A program made the position numbers and the translations under genes. From the NCBI RefSeq assembly GCF_030406775.1, contig NZ_CP129119.1, positions 2,697,501 to 2,761,500 on the forward strand: a stretch of 64,000 bases of DNA, written 5' to 3'. Under the pieces are notes generated by a model that was given only the letters and a program-made list of their open reading frames with translations, was not told the DNA's origin and searched no databases. Of this stretch, positions 16,573 to 23,684 are shown in pieces. How positions within the stretch are numbered: position 1 is the stretch's first letter; every line of letters begins with the position of its first letter. This DNA is from Sporosarcina trichiuri. Lineage in GTDB: Bacteria > Bacillota > Bacilli > Bacillales_A > Planococcaceae.

Positions 16573-17454
16573 ATGAGGAAATACATAGGGGAAATCGGCC
16601 TTCTGGTCACGGCCATCATCTGGGGGACAGGCTTTCCGGTAAGTGCCATTGCACTCGATTACTTCAGTCCATACCAGATTCTCGCGGGACGGTTTGCGGT
16701 CGGTGCCGTTCTGCTCGGCATCGTGTTCCATAGGAAATTGAAGTCAGTGACCGCTGCGGCGGTCTGGAAAGGAAGTCTGCTTGGGATCTTCCTGTACAGT
16801 GCCTTCGCCTTGCAGACGGTGGGCCTGCAATTCACGACACCTTCGAACAACGCATTCCTGACGGCCGTCAACGTGCTTGTCGTGCCGTTCATCGCCTTCG
16901 TGCTTTACCGCAAGCGGGTCGGTGCATTCGAGGTGACCGGTGCGTTTCTTGCGATGGCAGGAATTGCATTACTGTCCATGAACGGCTCTTTGACGCTCAA
17001 TCCGGGGGATGTGCTGTCACTCCTTTGTGCGGTGATGTTCGCCTTCCATATTTTCTACACAGGCCAGTTCGTGAAGACGGAAGATGCCATCATACTGACA
17101 CTTATCCAGATGGCGGCGGCTGCGGTCATCGCCTGGCTGGCAGTGATTGCGCGCGGGGAAGCCGCAATCCCGGTAACGCCGGAGTCGGCTGCCGCGCTGC
17201 TGTACTTGGGAGTCTTCTCGACGACGATTGCATTCCTGCTGCAGACGGTCGCCCAGAAACATGTCACCGAAACGAAAGCGGCGATCCTGCTGTCGATGGA
17301 ATCGCTATGGGGCATGGTTTTTTCGATCCTTCTGCTGCATGAAGCGGTCACAGGACGGATGCTGATCGGCGCAGGACTGATCCTGGCAGCGATCCTGCTG
17401 GCTGAGACGAAACCGGGCTTCCTAATGAAGCGTCGGCTCGGAAAGACCGGGTGA
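16573..17454 (+). CDS. EamA-family (DMT superfamily) transporter
   Basis: 293 residues with ten membrane segments in two repeats of five. ITAIIWGTGFPVSAIAL-like opening, PYQILAGRFAVGAVLL and the second-repeat pattern LGVFSTTIAFLLQTVAQKHV...AILLSMESLWGMVFSILLLHE are typical of drug/metabolite exporters of the EamA type. Start ATG 16573 follows AGGGGGAAG at 6-9 bp. It lies alone between the cstA terminator and the methyltransferase gene. Substrates of this family range from amino acids to sugars and cannot be predicted. Confidence 0.85.
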   Translation: MRKYIGEIGLLVTAIIWGTGFPVSAIALDYFSPYQILAGRFAVGAVLLGIVFHRKLKSVTAAAVWKGSLLGIFLYSAFALQTVGLQFTTPSNNAFLTAVNVLVVPFIAFVLYRKRVGAFEVTGAFLAMAGIALLSMNGSLTLNPGDVLSLLCAVMFAFHIFYTGQFVKTEDAIILTLIQMAAAAVIAWLAVIARGEAAIPVTPESAAALLYLGVFSTTIAFLLQTVAQKHVTETKAAILLSMESLWGMVFSILLLHEAVTGRMLIGAGLILAAILLAETKPGFLMKRRLGKTG

Positions 17455-17546
17455 TCTTATGAACCCGTCGCAATCCGGACGGAAACGTGCGATAATGGAA
17501 AAAACGCGCGGCAGCACTCAGCGGCCGGAGCAAAAAGGATGACACG

Positions 17547-18740
17547 ATGAAAACAATTGATGTACTTGTAAACGATAAAAGCGCCAGCAGCCTGCGGAAA
17601 GGATATCCGCTGATTTTGAAAGATGCCGTCATGAATCCGGACGTGCTGAAAGAAGAGGGCAGCCTGCTCCGTCTTGTGGACCGGAACCGCCGTTTCATCG
17701 CCAAAGGCTATTACGGCGTGCAGAACAAAGGGGTCGGCTGGGTGCTGACCCGGAAAGAGGAGGAAGCGATCGACTTCGACTTCTTCGAATCCCGCATGGC
17801 AGCGGCCTTCGAGCGCCGGGAAAGCTTCCGCATGAACACACAGACGACCGCCTACCGCCTGTTTAACGGGGAAGGGGACGGCATCGGCGGGCTGACCATC
17901 GATTATTTCGACGGGTATTATATGGTGAGCTGGTACAGTGAAGGCATCTATACGCTCAAGCATCACGTGTATAGCGTGCTCGACAAGATTGCGGACGCGA
18001 AGGCGGTCTACGAAAAGAAACGGTTCGATACGAAAGGGCAGTACATCGATCAGGATGATTATGTGTCCGGCGAGCCGGCGGATTTCCCGCTCATCGTCAA
18101 AGAGAACGGCATGAATTTCGCAGTCGATCTCAACGACGGGGCGATGACAGGGGTCTTCCTCGATCAGCGCGACGTCCGGAAGGCGCTCCGCGATAACTAC
18201 TCGGAAGGCAAGCATGTGCTGAATACGTTCTCGTACACAGGCGCATTTTCCGTCGCCGCAGCGCTCGGCGGCGCGGTGAAGACGACGAGTGTCGATCTTG
18301 CGAAACGCAGTCTCGCAAAGACCATCGAACAGTTCAGTGTGAACGGCATCGATTACGAAGCACAGGACATCAAAGTGATGGATGTGTTCGACTACTTCCG
18401 CTATGCGAAGCGCCATGAATTGAAGTTCGAAGTCGTCGTCCTCGATCCGCCGAGCTTCGCGCGCTCGAAGAAAGCGACATTCAGCTCAGCGAAGGACTAC
18501 CCGGCCCTGCTGCAGGATGCAATCGCCATCACTGAGAAGAACGGCATCATCGTCGCGTCGACGAACAACGCGAGCTTCAGCATGAAAAAATTCAAGGGGT
18601 TCATCGACGAAGCGTTCAAGGCGGCAGGCCACCGTTATAAGATCCTGGAAGATTCATCACTGCCGAAAGACTTCCGCACAAACCGTGACTATCCGGAATT
18701 CAACTATCTGAAAGTGTGTATCATCCAGAAACTGAAGTGA
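17547..18740 (+). CDS. Class I SAM-dependent rRNA methyltransferase (RlmI/YwbD-like)
   Basis: 397 residues. An N-terminal PUA-like RNA-binding domain (~1-75) precedes an EEHEH linker domain with YRLFNGEGDGIGGLTIDYFDG and a Rossmann methyltransferase domain starting at VLNTFSYTGAFSVAAAL (SAM motif I, ~225-240). VVLDPPSFARSKK (~296-308) is the DPPSF motif of the RlmI-type family, and DLNDGAMTGVFLDQRDVR is the usual linker. Gram-negative members make m5C in 23S rRNA; Gram-positive relatives act on other 23S positions, so base specificity is not assigned. AAAAGGATG upstream fixes the start. Confidence 0.87.
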   Translation: MKTIDVLVNDKSASSLRKGYPLILKDAVMNPDVLKEEGSLLRLVDRNRRFIAKGYYGVQNKGVGWVLTRKEEEAIDFDFFESRMAAAFERRESFRMNTQTTAYRLFNGEGDGIGGLTIDYFDGYYMVSWYSEGIYTLKHHVYSVLDKIADAKAVYEKKRFDTKGQYIDQDDYVSGEPADFPLIVKENGMNFAVDLNDGAMTGVFLDQRDVRKALRDNYSEGKHVLNTFSYTGAFSVAAALGGAVKTTSVDLAKRSLAKTIEQFSVNGIDYEAQDIKVMDVFDYFRYAKRHELKFEVVVLDPPSFARSKKATFSSAKDYPALLQDAIAITEKNGIIVASTNNASFSMKKFKGFIDEAFKAAGHRYKILEDSSLPKDFRTNRDYPEFNYLKVCIIQKLK

Positions 18741-18790
18741 TCGGGGCCGCCCGCTCGTACACCCTGGCGAATGATTAGTAAACTCGGCGA

Positions 18791-18948
18791 TGTGCTCATG
18801 AATCGCTGAAAATGATCATAAAGCACAGGGAACCGCTCATAAAGCGCGGAAAGTGATCATAAATCATGGGGACCGCTCATAAAACGCGGAAAGTGATCAT
18901 AAACCATGAAGAACCGCTCATAAACCAGCGCAACCCGCTCATAAACCA
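18791..18948 (+). repeat. Tandem array 1: eight TCATAAA-type units, 20-21 bp apart
   Basis: The TCAT of successive units begins at 18796, 18816, 18837, 18857, 18877, 18897, 18918 and 18939. Units alternate between AGTGATCATAAA and ACCGCTCATAAA, with the first unit degenerate. Spacer sequences differ, so it is the spaced motif, not the whole period, that is conserved. It occupies the gap between two plus-strand genes. Confidence 0.85.
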
Positions 18949-19169
18949 ACCGGCCGCAGCCCTTACTCGCGGCCGGTTTTCCTGTTTATCCACCCAAAGA
19001 CTGCCGCGCAGCAAACAAACCAAGACTGGCTTGTGTGCTTCGCCTTGCGAAGCATTTTCTGTAGGATCCGCAACCCAAATAGGGAGGTACTGTCACAAAA
19101 ACGCCCGAGACAGCGGCAGACTTATGAAGTAAGCTTGAAGTATGAGAACGACTTCGGGAGGTCAGTGGG
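18949..19169. other. Gap after array 1 with hairpins and shared downstream module
   Basis: CGGCCG...CGGCCGG pairs around 18950-18976 with TTTTCCTG after it, a likely terminator. At 19021-19066 lies the module shared with arrays 2 and 3. The last 70 bp hold the ribosome-binding site (GGGAGGTC) of the lipoprotein gene; no clear promoter was seen. Confidence 0.5.
19021..19066 (+). repeat. Conserved module downstream of array 1
   Basis: CTGGCTTGTGTGCTTCGC...TTTTCTGTAGG; related sequences follow array 2 (30689-30735) and array 3 (37021-37066). Here TGCTTCGC/GCGAAGCA forms a perfect hairpin followed by TTTTCTG. Confidence 0.65.
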
Positions 19170-19559
19170 ATGAAACAATGGACAGGTCTGCTGCTGCTGG
19201 GCGCAGTGCTGCTGCTATCCGGCTGCGCCTATACGTTCGCGCATGAAGACGGCTACCGGATGGCGGTGATCAATGAGGGGTTCCCCGTGCCGAAAAACGC
19301 CTACGAGCTGAAACCGGAAGACTGCACAACAGAGATCGCCAAGTCGGCAAAGTACAAGCTGGCCGGCATCGGCGATGAAGACGGAACCCCGCCCGCCGCC
19401 TACTTGGCGGAAATCGAAAAATGGGGCTGGACCGAGATGACCGAGGCACGTGTCGGCAATGTCCATTATTTCAAGAAGAACGGCAAGATCATGTCACTTA
19501 TCATCCAGAAGGACGTCTTCGATGTGCTGGAGATGAGTGATGCAGTCCAGCTAAGATAA
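19170..19559 (+). CDS. Lipoprotein, unknown function
   Basis: 129 residues. A type II signal peptide ends in LLLSGC, giving lipidation at Cys19. The mature region contains two further features: a conserved-looking VPKNAYELKPEDCTTEIAKSAKY stretch and a C-terminal hydrophobic beta segment with MSLIIQKDVFDVLEM. It probably folds as a small alpha/beta domain on the outer face of the membrane. I recognise no named family. GGGAGG upstream sets the start. The following SodC-like gene is 57 bp downstream on the same strand and may be co-transcribed, though TATAAT at 19563-19568 could start its own transcript. Confidence 0.7.
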   Translation: MKQWTGLLLLGAVLLLSGCAYTFAHEDGYRMAVINEGFPVPKNAYELKPEDCTTEIAKSAKYKLAGIGDEDGTPPAAYLAEIEKWGWTEMTEARVGNVHYFKKNGKIMSLIIQKDVFDVLEMSDAVQLR

Positions 19560-19584
19560 GGCGTATAATCCTCAGGTTTCCAGC

Positions 19585-19606
19585 CACCCTTCCTGTAAGG
19601 AGGGTG
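19585..19606 (+). promoter_or_regulatory. Hairpin masking the sodC Shine-Dalgarno
   Basis: CACCC(T)TCCT pairs with AGGAGGGTG across a 3-nt loop (one bulged T). The paired right arm is the Shine-Dalgarno of the superoxide dismutase gene, 10 bp from its ATG. Confidence 0.5.
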
Positions 19607-19616
19607 ACCAACCATT

Positions 19617-20177
19617 ATGATACTAAAACAATTCTTACTGCCGGCGGCTGGCATGCTGTGTCTTGCCATGATGACCGGCTGTAATCCGAAAGACGCAAAA
19701 CTTCCTGTCAGCGCAGAGGCGGCGATGACCGCGGAAGCCGTCCTGATCGATACGGACGGCAAGGAAATCGGAGAAGCCCATTTCACGGAAGCGAATGGTG
19801 CACTGACGATCAGCGTACGGGCGGAAGGACTGGCGCCGGGCACTCATGGCATCCATCTGCATGAGAAAGCGGTCTGCACGCCGCCTGACTTCAAATCGGC
19901 GGGCGGTCATTTCAATCCGACCGGCAAACAGCATGGGTTCGATAATCCGAAAGGGTACCATCTGGGCGATCTGCCGAACCTGGAAGTCGGCGAGAGCGGG
20001 AAAGTCGCCGTGAAAGTGGTCATGCACAATGTGACCCTGCAGAAAGGGAAACCGAACTCCCTTCTCGATGAAGACGGCAGTGCGCTCGTCATCCACGCAG
20101 GACCCGATGATTACAAAACCGACCCGGCCGGCGATTCCGGCGATCGGATCGTGTGCGGTGCATTGGAAGCCAAGTGA
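19617..20177 (+). CDS. sodC: Cu/Zn superoxide dismutase-like lipoprotein
   Basis: 186 residues. The signal peptide ends MMTGC with lipidated Cys22, so the enzyme is anchored outside the membrane. Copper/zinc ligands are in place: HGIHLHEKAVC (His80, His82, and the Cys of the structural disulfide), GGHFNP and KQHG with HLGDLPN, and HAGPDDY, followed by GDRIVCG. Family members convert superoxide to peroxide, but some Gram-positive relatives such as B. subtilis YojM have poor activity. All metal ligands appear present here. Translation may be controlled by the hairpin that covers its ribosome-binding site. A terminator follows at 20221. Confidence 0.88.
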   Translation: MILKQFLLPAAGMLCLAMMTGCNPKDAKLPVSAEAAMTAEAVLIDTDGKEIGEAHFTEANGALTISVRAEGLAPGTHGIHLHEKAVCTPPDFKSAGGHFNPTGKQHGFDNPKGYHLGDLPNLEVGESGKVAVKVVMHNVTLQKGKPNSLLDEDGSALVIHAGPDDYKTDPAGDSGDRIVCGALEAK

Positions 20178-20220
20178 TCCCGGAAACACCTTTCGGCCAA
20201 TTAAATAAACGGATAGTCCG

Positions 20221-20252
20221 AGCATTGCCCTGCGCAATGCTTTTTATTTTTC
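20221..20252 (+). terminator. Terminator after sodC
   Basis: AGCATTG-CGC/GCG-CAATGCT hairpin followed by TTTTTATTTTT. Confidence 0.8.
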
Positions 20253-20384
20253 CAATTATCCGCTATTTCAGCATATACCTGTGCTATACTTCAGTTATCT
20301 GACTGCTGAAACACTACGTGCAGATTCACATGGCCGCCAGTCTCACTATGGACAGGGGGCGCCCAGAGAAAAGGGGAATGACAG

Positions 20385-20789
20385 ATGAGAAAGATGGCAA
20401 TGGTGCTCTTCGCTGTGCTCTTGCTCACAGCATGCCAGTCAAAAGGCGCTGATATTAAGGAAGTCAAGAACGTCCCGGCCAAGGTCCAGGACATGATCAC
20501 GAAACAGGAGATGCTGGGCAGCAAGCACAACCTTTATATGATCAGCACCGGGGACAGCGCGTCCTATCTCGTCTTCCGTGCATCAGGCAGTGTCACCTCG
20601 TCGGTCGAAACCGATGGGGACCTTGTCACGTTCCGTCTGGATACAACTGGCGGATCGGACAAAACGGAACTCCATGTCTTCGAACTCCAGCGTCAGGGGG
20701 AAGATAACATGATCCAATTCGAAGTGAACGGTAAACTCGTTCCGCTCGACACCTATCTTATCGGATCGGCCGCTTTACCGGCGGCCTGA
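20385..20789 (+). CDS. Lipoprotein, unknown function
   Basis: 134 residues with a type II signal peptide ending LLLTAC (Cys17). The mature ~117 residues look like an all-beta domain (YLVFRASGSVTSSVETDGDL, TFRLDTTGG, TELHVFELQRQ), with PVQDMITKQ-like helix before it. No catalytic motif or family is recognised. AAAAGGGGAATG gives the ribosome-binding site. It has its own transcription unit: the sodC terminator precedes it, and a shared terminator follows at 20901-20936. TATACT at 20285-20290 is a candidate -10 box, about 100 bp from the start. Confidence 0.7.
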   Translation: MRKMAMVLFAVLLLTACQSKGADIKEVKNVPAKVQDMITKQEMLGSKHNLYMISTGDSASYLVFRASGSVTSSVETDGDLVTFRLDTTGGSDKTELHVFELQRQGEDNMIQFEVNGKLVPLDTYLIGSAALPAA

Positions 20790-20810
20790 TGAAACGAGGA
20801 GGGTTCCGAT

Positions 20811-20844
20811 TGCGACTCGGCAGGAAAAGAACGTGCGAGTCGCA
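20811..20844. repeat. Inverted repeat of TGCGACTCG
   Basis: TGCGACTCG (20811-20819) and CGAGTCGCA (20836-20844) are exact complements. Two looser copies (GCGATCC at 20863, GTGAATC at 20886) follow at 23-28 bp spacing. Located between a lipoprotein gene and a terminator. Confidence 0.5.
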
Positions 20845-20900
20845 GATAGAAGGGGCACCACTGCGATCCAGCAGGGAAATCACATGTGAATCAAAAACAA

Positions 20901-20936
20901 AACCAGACCGCCTCGCTGAGGACGGTCTGGTTTTTA
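20901..20936. terminator. Bidirectional terminator
   Basis: AACCAGACCG (20901-20910) / CGGTCTGGTT (20923-20932) with T-runs on both strands; ends the lipoprotein gene on one side and the YlbC-like gene on the other. Confidence 0.8.
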
Positions 20937-20939
20937 GTA

Positions 20940-22067
20940 TCACCGCAGCAAAAATTCTTCCGAGTAGTACGGCTGCTGCTCCTTGCTGAATCCGACGCCG
21001 ATGCCGAGACTGCTGTAGCCTTTCAGCAGGATATTGTCCCGGTGGCCTTTCGAGTTCATGAGCCCTTCGTGGGCGAAGATGCTGCTCGATTGGCCATAGG
21101 CGAGATTTTCGCCGGCCCGTTTGAAGCGGATGCCGTCTTCCTTGATACGGTCGAACGGCGATTGTCCCTCCTGGTTGTCATGGCTGAAATACGAGTGTTC
21201 CGCCATGTCGTTACTGTGCTTCCGCGCAGTGGCAGCGACGGCGCTGTCCCAGGTGAGGATGGACCGGCCATGGCGGACGCGCGCCGCATTCGTCAGATGG
21301 AACAGCTGCTGTTCGAACCCTTTGCGCAGCGCTTCACTCCGTTCGCCATACAACCCTTTCTTCCGGTCTTCGAGATCCGCCGAAACCAGTTCGACGGCGG
21401 TCACCTGGCTGTCCTGATGGAGATCATAGAAGACGTAGGCGTATACGTCCCCGAGCTTGAACAGGTCCATGCCTTCATCGTCCTGCAGCATATAAACGTT
21501 CAGTCCTTTCCTCATCTTGGTGAGCGGCTGCCCGAGCGCTTTCCGCACATCCGCCTTAGCAGATTTGTACCGGACGCCGGATGTGGATGAAATGAGGTCA
21601 TCATTCGTGTAGAGCGCAGCGACCTTATCGTTTTCATCGAATGACACCATGACGAAATTCTGATAGTCGGTATGGTAGGTGTTCCATTCGGTGCCGTACT
21701 CATTCAGCGACTGGTTCAGCGGTTTGCCAAGGGCGGCCGTGACATCCGCGGCGGATGAACCGATTTCCAGGTTGCTGATGGAGATCGGCGTAGCTGTTGG
21801 TGCTGCAAGCGCCGGTTTTTCGACGGGCTGCTTGGCGTCACGGAGAGTATCGGTTTTCGACGAAACGATACCGATCAGTTCTTCCGTCGCGTCGCGCAAT
21901 GTATGGTATGTCGATTCGATCGTGTCTACGGAAATAATGCCTTCGAGCTTTTCATCCACGGGATCCAGGAAGGAGAGGTCGGCGTATTTCGAGACCGGTT
22001 CTTCCCAGTATGGTTTTGCAAGGTAGATGGCAGCCAGCAGCAGGATGAAGAGGAATAGTCGTTTCAC
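20940..22067 (-). CDS. ylbC: CAP/SCP-domain exported protein, YlbC-like
   Basis: 375 residues. A single membrane anchor or signal segment (residues 2-16, LFLFILLLAAIYLAK) is followed by a linker, a CAP-associated N-terminal domain with two repeats (IGSSAADVTAALGKPLNQSLNEYG and YKSAKADVRKALGQPLTKM), and a C-terminal CAP domain (~250-375): LTNAARVRHGRSILTWDSAVAATARKHSNDMAEHSYFSH, GENLAYG and SKGHRDNILLKGYSSLGIGVG. This order is that of B. subtilis YlbC. Function is unknown; CAP domains act outside the cell. The GTG at 22067 is chosen because GGAGG lies 8 bp upstream. Alone on the minus strand, with a shared terminator. Confidence 0.85.
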   Translation of the reverse strand: MKRLFLFILLLAAIYLAKPYWEEPVSKYADLSFLDPVDEKLEGIISVDTIESTYHTLRDATEELIGIVSSKTDTLRDAKQPVEKPALAAPTATPISISNLEIGSSAADVTAALGKPLNQSLNEYGTEWNTYHTDYQNFVMVSFDENDKVAALYTNDDLISSTSGVRYKSAKADVRKALGQPLTKMRKGLNVYMLQDDEGMDLFKLGDVYAYVFYDLHQDSQVTAVELVSADLEDRKKGLYGERSEALRKGFEQQLFHLTNAARVRHGRSILTWDSAVAATARKHSNDMAEHSYFSHDNQEGQSPFDRIKEDGIRFKRAGENLAYGQSSSIFAHEGLMNSKGHRDNILLKGYSSLGIGVGFSKEQQPYYSEEFLLR

Positions 22068-22221
22068 ATCAGTCGCCTCCTGTCTCCAGTATACCTTGCA
22101 GGGGCTGTCCGGATACAGCAGGAACACTTTTTCCTCGGAGTGAACCGGTGTTCAGGAAAGGGGAAAGCAGGTATACTCAGAAGAAAGAGTACAGACACAT
22201 ATGGAGAAGGGTGTGACGGCA

Positions 22222-22320
22222 ATGTTCAGCGGATTGAGTGCGGTTCCGGATTGGTTCTACATTCTGGCATTTTCAGTGGTCATCCTGATCGTGCTGATCA
22301 CCGAGTGGAAAACGCGGTAA
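22222..22320 (+). CDS. 32-residue small membrane protein
   Basis: MFSGLSAVPDWFYILAFSVV-type sequence: residues 11-27 form one membrane helix, and the end is TEWKTR, a basic tail expected in the cytoplasm. GAAGGGTG stands about 6 bp upstream of ATG; an in-frame GTG at 22213 is an alternative. The TAA is followed at 4 bp by the ATG of the pentapeptide protein gene, whose GGAG overlaps the stop, so coupling is likely. Codon choice and the tight spacing support a real gene. No family is recognised. Confidence 0.6.
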   Translation: MFSGLSAVPDWFYILAFSVVILIVLITEWKTR

Positions 22321-22324
22321 GGAG

Positions 22325-22963
22325 ATGATGGACATGGCAGCATGGAAACGGAAGACGCCGAAACTGACGGCACTTCGCGAACCGGCGGAGGCCGGACCGA
22401 TACTGCGGGACTGCGTACTCGCGAATGAATCCTTTAGCAGCATAGACACTGCTGGACTGACCGCGGACAATGCCGTGCTGACGGACTGTTCGTTCGCGGA
22501 AAACGACCTGGCGGGGGCGGTGTTCATCGATACGGTGTTCGAACGATGCGATTTTTCGAACGTCCTGGCGGCGCGGGCGGACGTGCGGCGATGTGAATTC
22601 GTCAACTGCAAGCTGACGGGCGCGGACTTTTCCCAGGCGTCCGCTGCCGATGTGCTGTTCACCCAATGTGACATGCGCTACAGCAATTTCAGTTTTTCCG
22701 GGCTGGTGCGGGCGGAATTCAATGAAGTCCAGCTGTCGGATTCCGACTTCTTCGAGTGTACACTGAAGCCGGTATCGTTCAAGAACAGCCGGCTGGAGAA
22801 CGTGAATTTCAGGGAGACGGACCTCGCCGGCATCGATTTGTCGGACTGCCGGTTCGAACGGCTCGAAGTGACCCCTTCAAAACTGGAAGGCTGCCGCGTA
22901 TCAAGTGAACAGGCGGTCGGCTTCGCCCGTATGTTCGGCTTATTGGTGGACGGGGAATCATGA
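22325..22963 (+). CDS. Pentapeptide repeat protein
   Basis: 212 residues. From about residue 45 to 185 it follows the A(D/N)LxX pentapeptide pattern with central Leu/Phe: CSFAENDLAGAVFIDTVFERCDFSN, CKLTGADFSQASA, MRYSNFSFSGL, SDFFECTLKPVSFKNSRLENVNFRETDLAGIDLSDCRFE. Such proteins form a right-handed square beta helix. Some bind DNA gyrase and protect it from quinolones, but many have unknown roles and nothing here singles out a gyrase partner. Start ATG 22325 or 22334 after TAAGGAG. It is coupled to the small membrane protein upstream. Confidence 0.85.
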   Translation: MMDMAAWKRKTPKLTALREPAEAGPILRDCVLANESFSSIDTAGLTADNAVLTDCSFAENDLAGAVFIDTVFERCDFSNVLAARADVRRCEFVNCKLTGADFSQASAADVLFTQCDMRYSNFSFSGLVRAEFNEVQLSDSDFFECTLKPVSFKNSRLENVNFRETDLAGIDLSDCRFERLEVTPSKLEGCRVSSEQAVGFARMFGLLVDGES

Positions 22964-23001
22964 TATACTGAAACGAACCAAACGAGGAGTGTGGACGAGC
23001 A

Positions 23002-23478
23002 ATGCTGACATTTGAAGAAAAACAGGCAATTATTGAATCCTACCCGGAATTGACAAGGAAAGACGTCTCCATGAAACGGGTCAACTACCATTATCTCGAC
23101 AGTAAGTTCGACAAGACGGTCGTCGTGCAGCATCTTCATCCGAACGGCAATGCGTTCGTGTACGTGGCGGATATACCGGGATACGAACCGGACGGCCGCG
23201 GTCTCGTCAATGTGCGGGAAGCGTCGGAAGCGGAACTGCGCCAGGTGATCGAGGATGCCATCAAAGGACTGTCCGAAAGCAATGATGACCGGGAACCAGT
23301 CGAAGAGGTCTGGCGGGACGGCAACAATTCGAAACTGGAACTGAAAGAGGAGCTCGATGCGTGGAATGTCTACCACGGCCTCAATCTGGAAGACAGCTTC
23401 GGGGATTACCAGGAAGCGGTCGACTATTTGAAAGAAGAAGGCTTCCGGAAAGTCGGGGACGACGGGGTGATCGAATGA
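23002..23478 (+). CDS. Conserved hypothetical protein
   Basis: 158 residues, soluble and acidic, no signal. The first ~75 residues are beta-rich (YHYLDSKFDKTVVVQHLHPNG, AFVYVADIPGY); the rest is helical and Glu-rich, with a WNVYHGLNLEDSFGDYQEAVDYLKEEG motif near the end. I know the look of this protein from Bacillaceae genomes but cannot give it a function or family name. AACGAGGAGTG upstream supports the ATG. Its stop overlaps the next small gene by 4 bp (ATGA). Confidence 0.7.
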   Translation: MLTFEEKQAIIESYPELTRKDVSMKRVNYHYLDSKFDKTVVVQHLHPNGNAFVYVADIPGYEPDGRGLVNVREASEAELRQVIEDAIKGLSESNDDREPVEEVWRDGNNSKLELKEELDAWNVYHGLNLEDSFGDYQEAVDYLKEEGFRKVGDDGVIE

Positions 23479-23633
23479 AAGGCAGGACGGTGACCATCGG
23501 CATCATTGCCATTACAATCATTGTCGTGGCGGTCATTATCTGGCTCATGCTGGCGACGTTCAAGCAGGATGAGCAGAAGAACGGCCCGGCTGCCGCCGGC
23601 TATACGGCGGAGTCGGTCTATGTGATCCAATGA
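23475..23633 (+). CDS. 52-residue single-pass membrane protein
   Basis: The ATG overlaps the stop of the preceding gene (ATGA), so translation is coupled. Basic start MKGRTV, then a membrane helix of about 22 residues rich in Ile and Val (about 8-30), then a short polar tail ending in AGYTAESVYVIQ. The tail would face outside. No family is recognised. A terminator follows immediately at 23640, closing this two-gene unit. Confidence 0.65.
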   Translation: MKGRTVTIGIIAITIIVVAVIIWLMLATFKQDEQKNGPAAAGYTAESVYVIQ

Positions 23634-23639
23634 AATGCA

Positions 23640-23677
23640 AAAGGCTGCTGTGCGGATTCCCGCGCAGCAGCCTTTTT
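23640..23677. terminator. Bidirectional terminator
   Basis: AAGGCTGCTGTGCG / CGCGCAGCAGCCTT hairpin followed by T6; also ends the MMPL gene on the minus strand (T4). Confidence 0.85.
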
Positions 23678-23684
23678 TCATCCG

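Noticed and set aside
18791..18948. CRISPR array
   Set aside because: Units are short (about 10 bp conserved), the period is 20-21 bp, there are no ~30-bp identical repeats and no cas genes.
18866..19132. Open frame spanning array 1
   Set aside because: Composed of HKP/INH-type repeats encoded by the array; no start signal, and similar frames appear at the other TCATAAA arrays.
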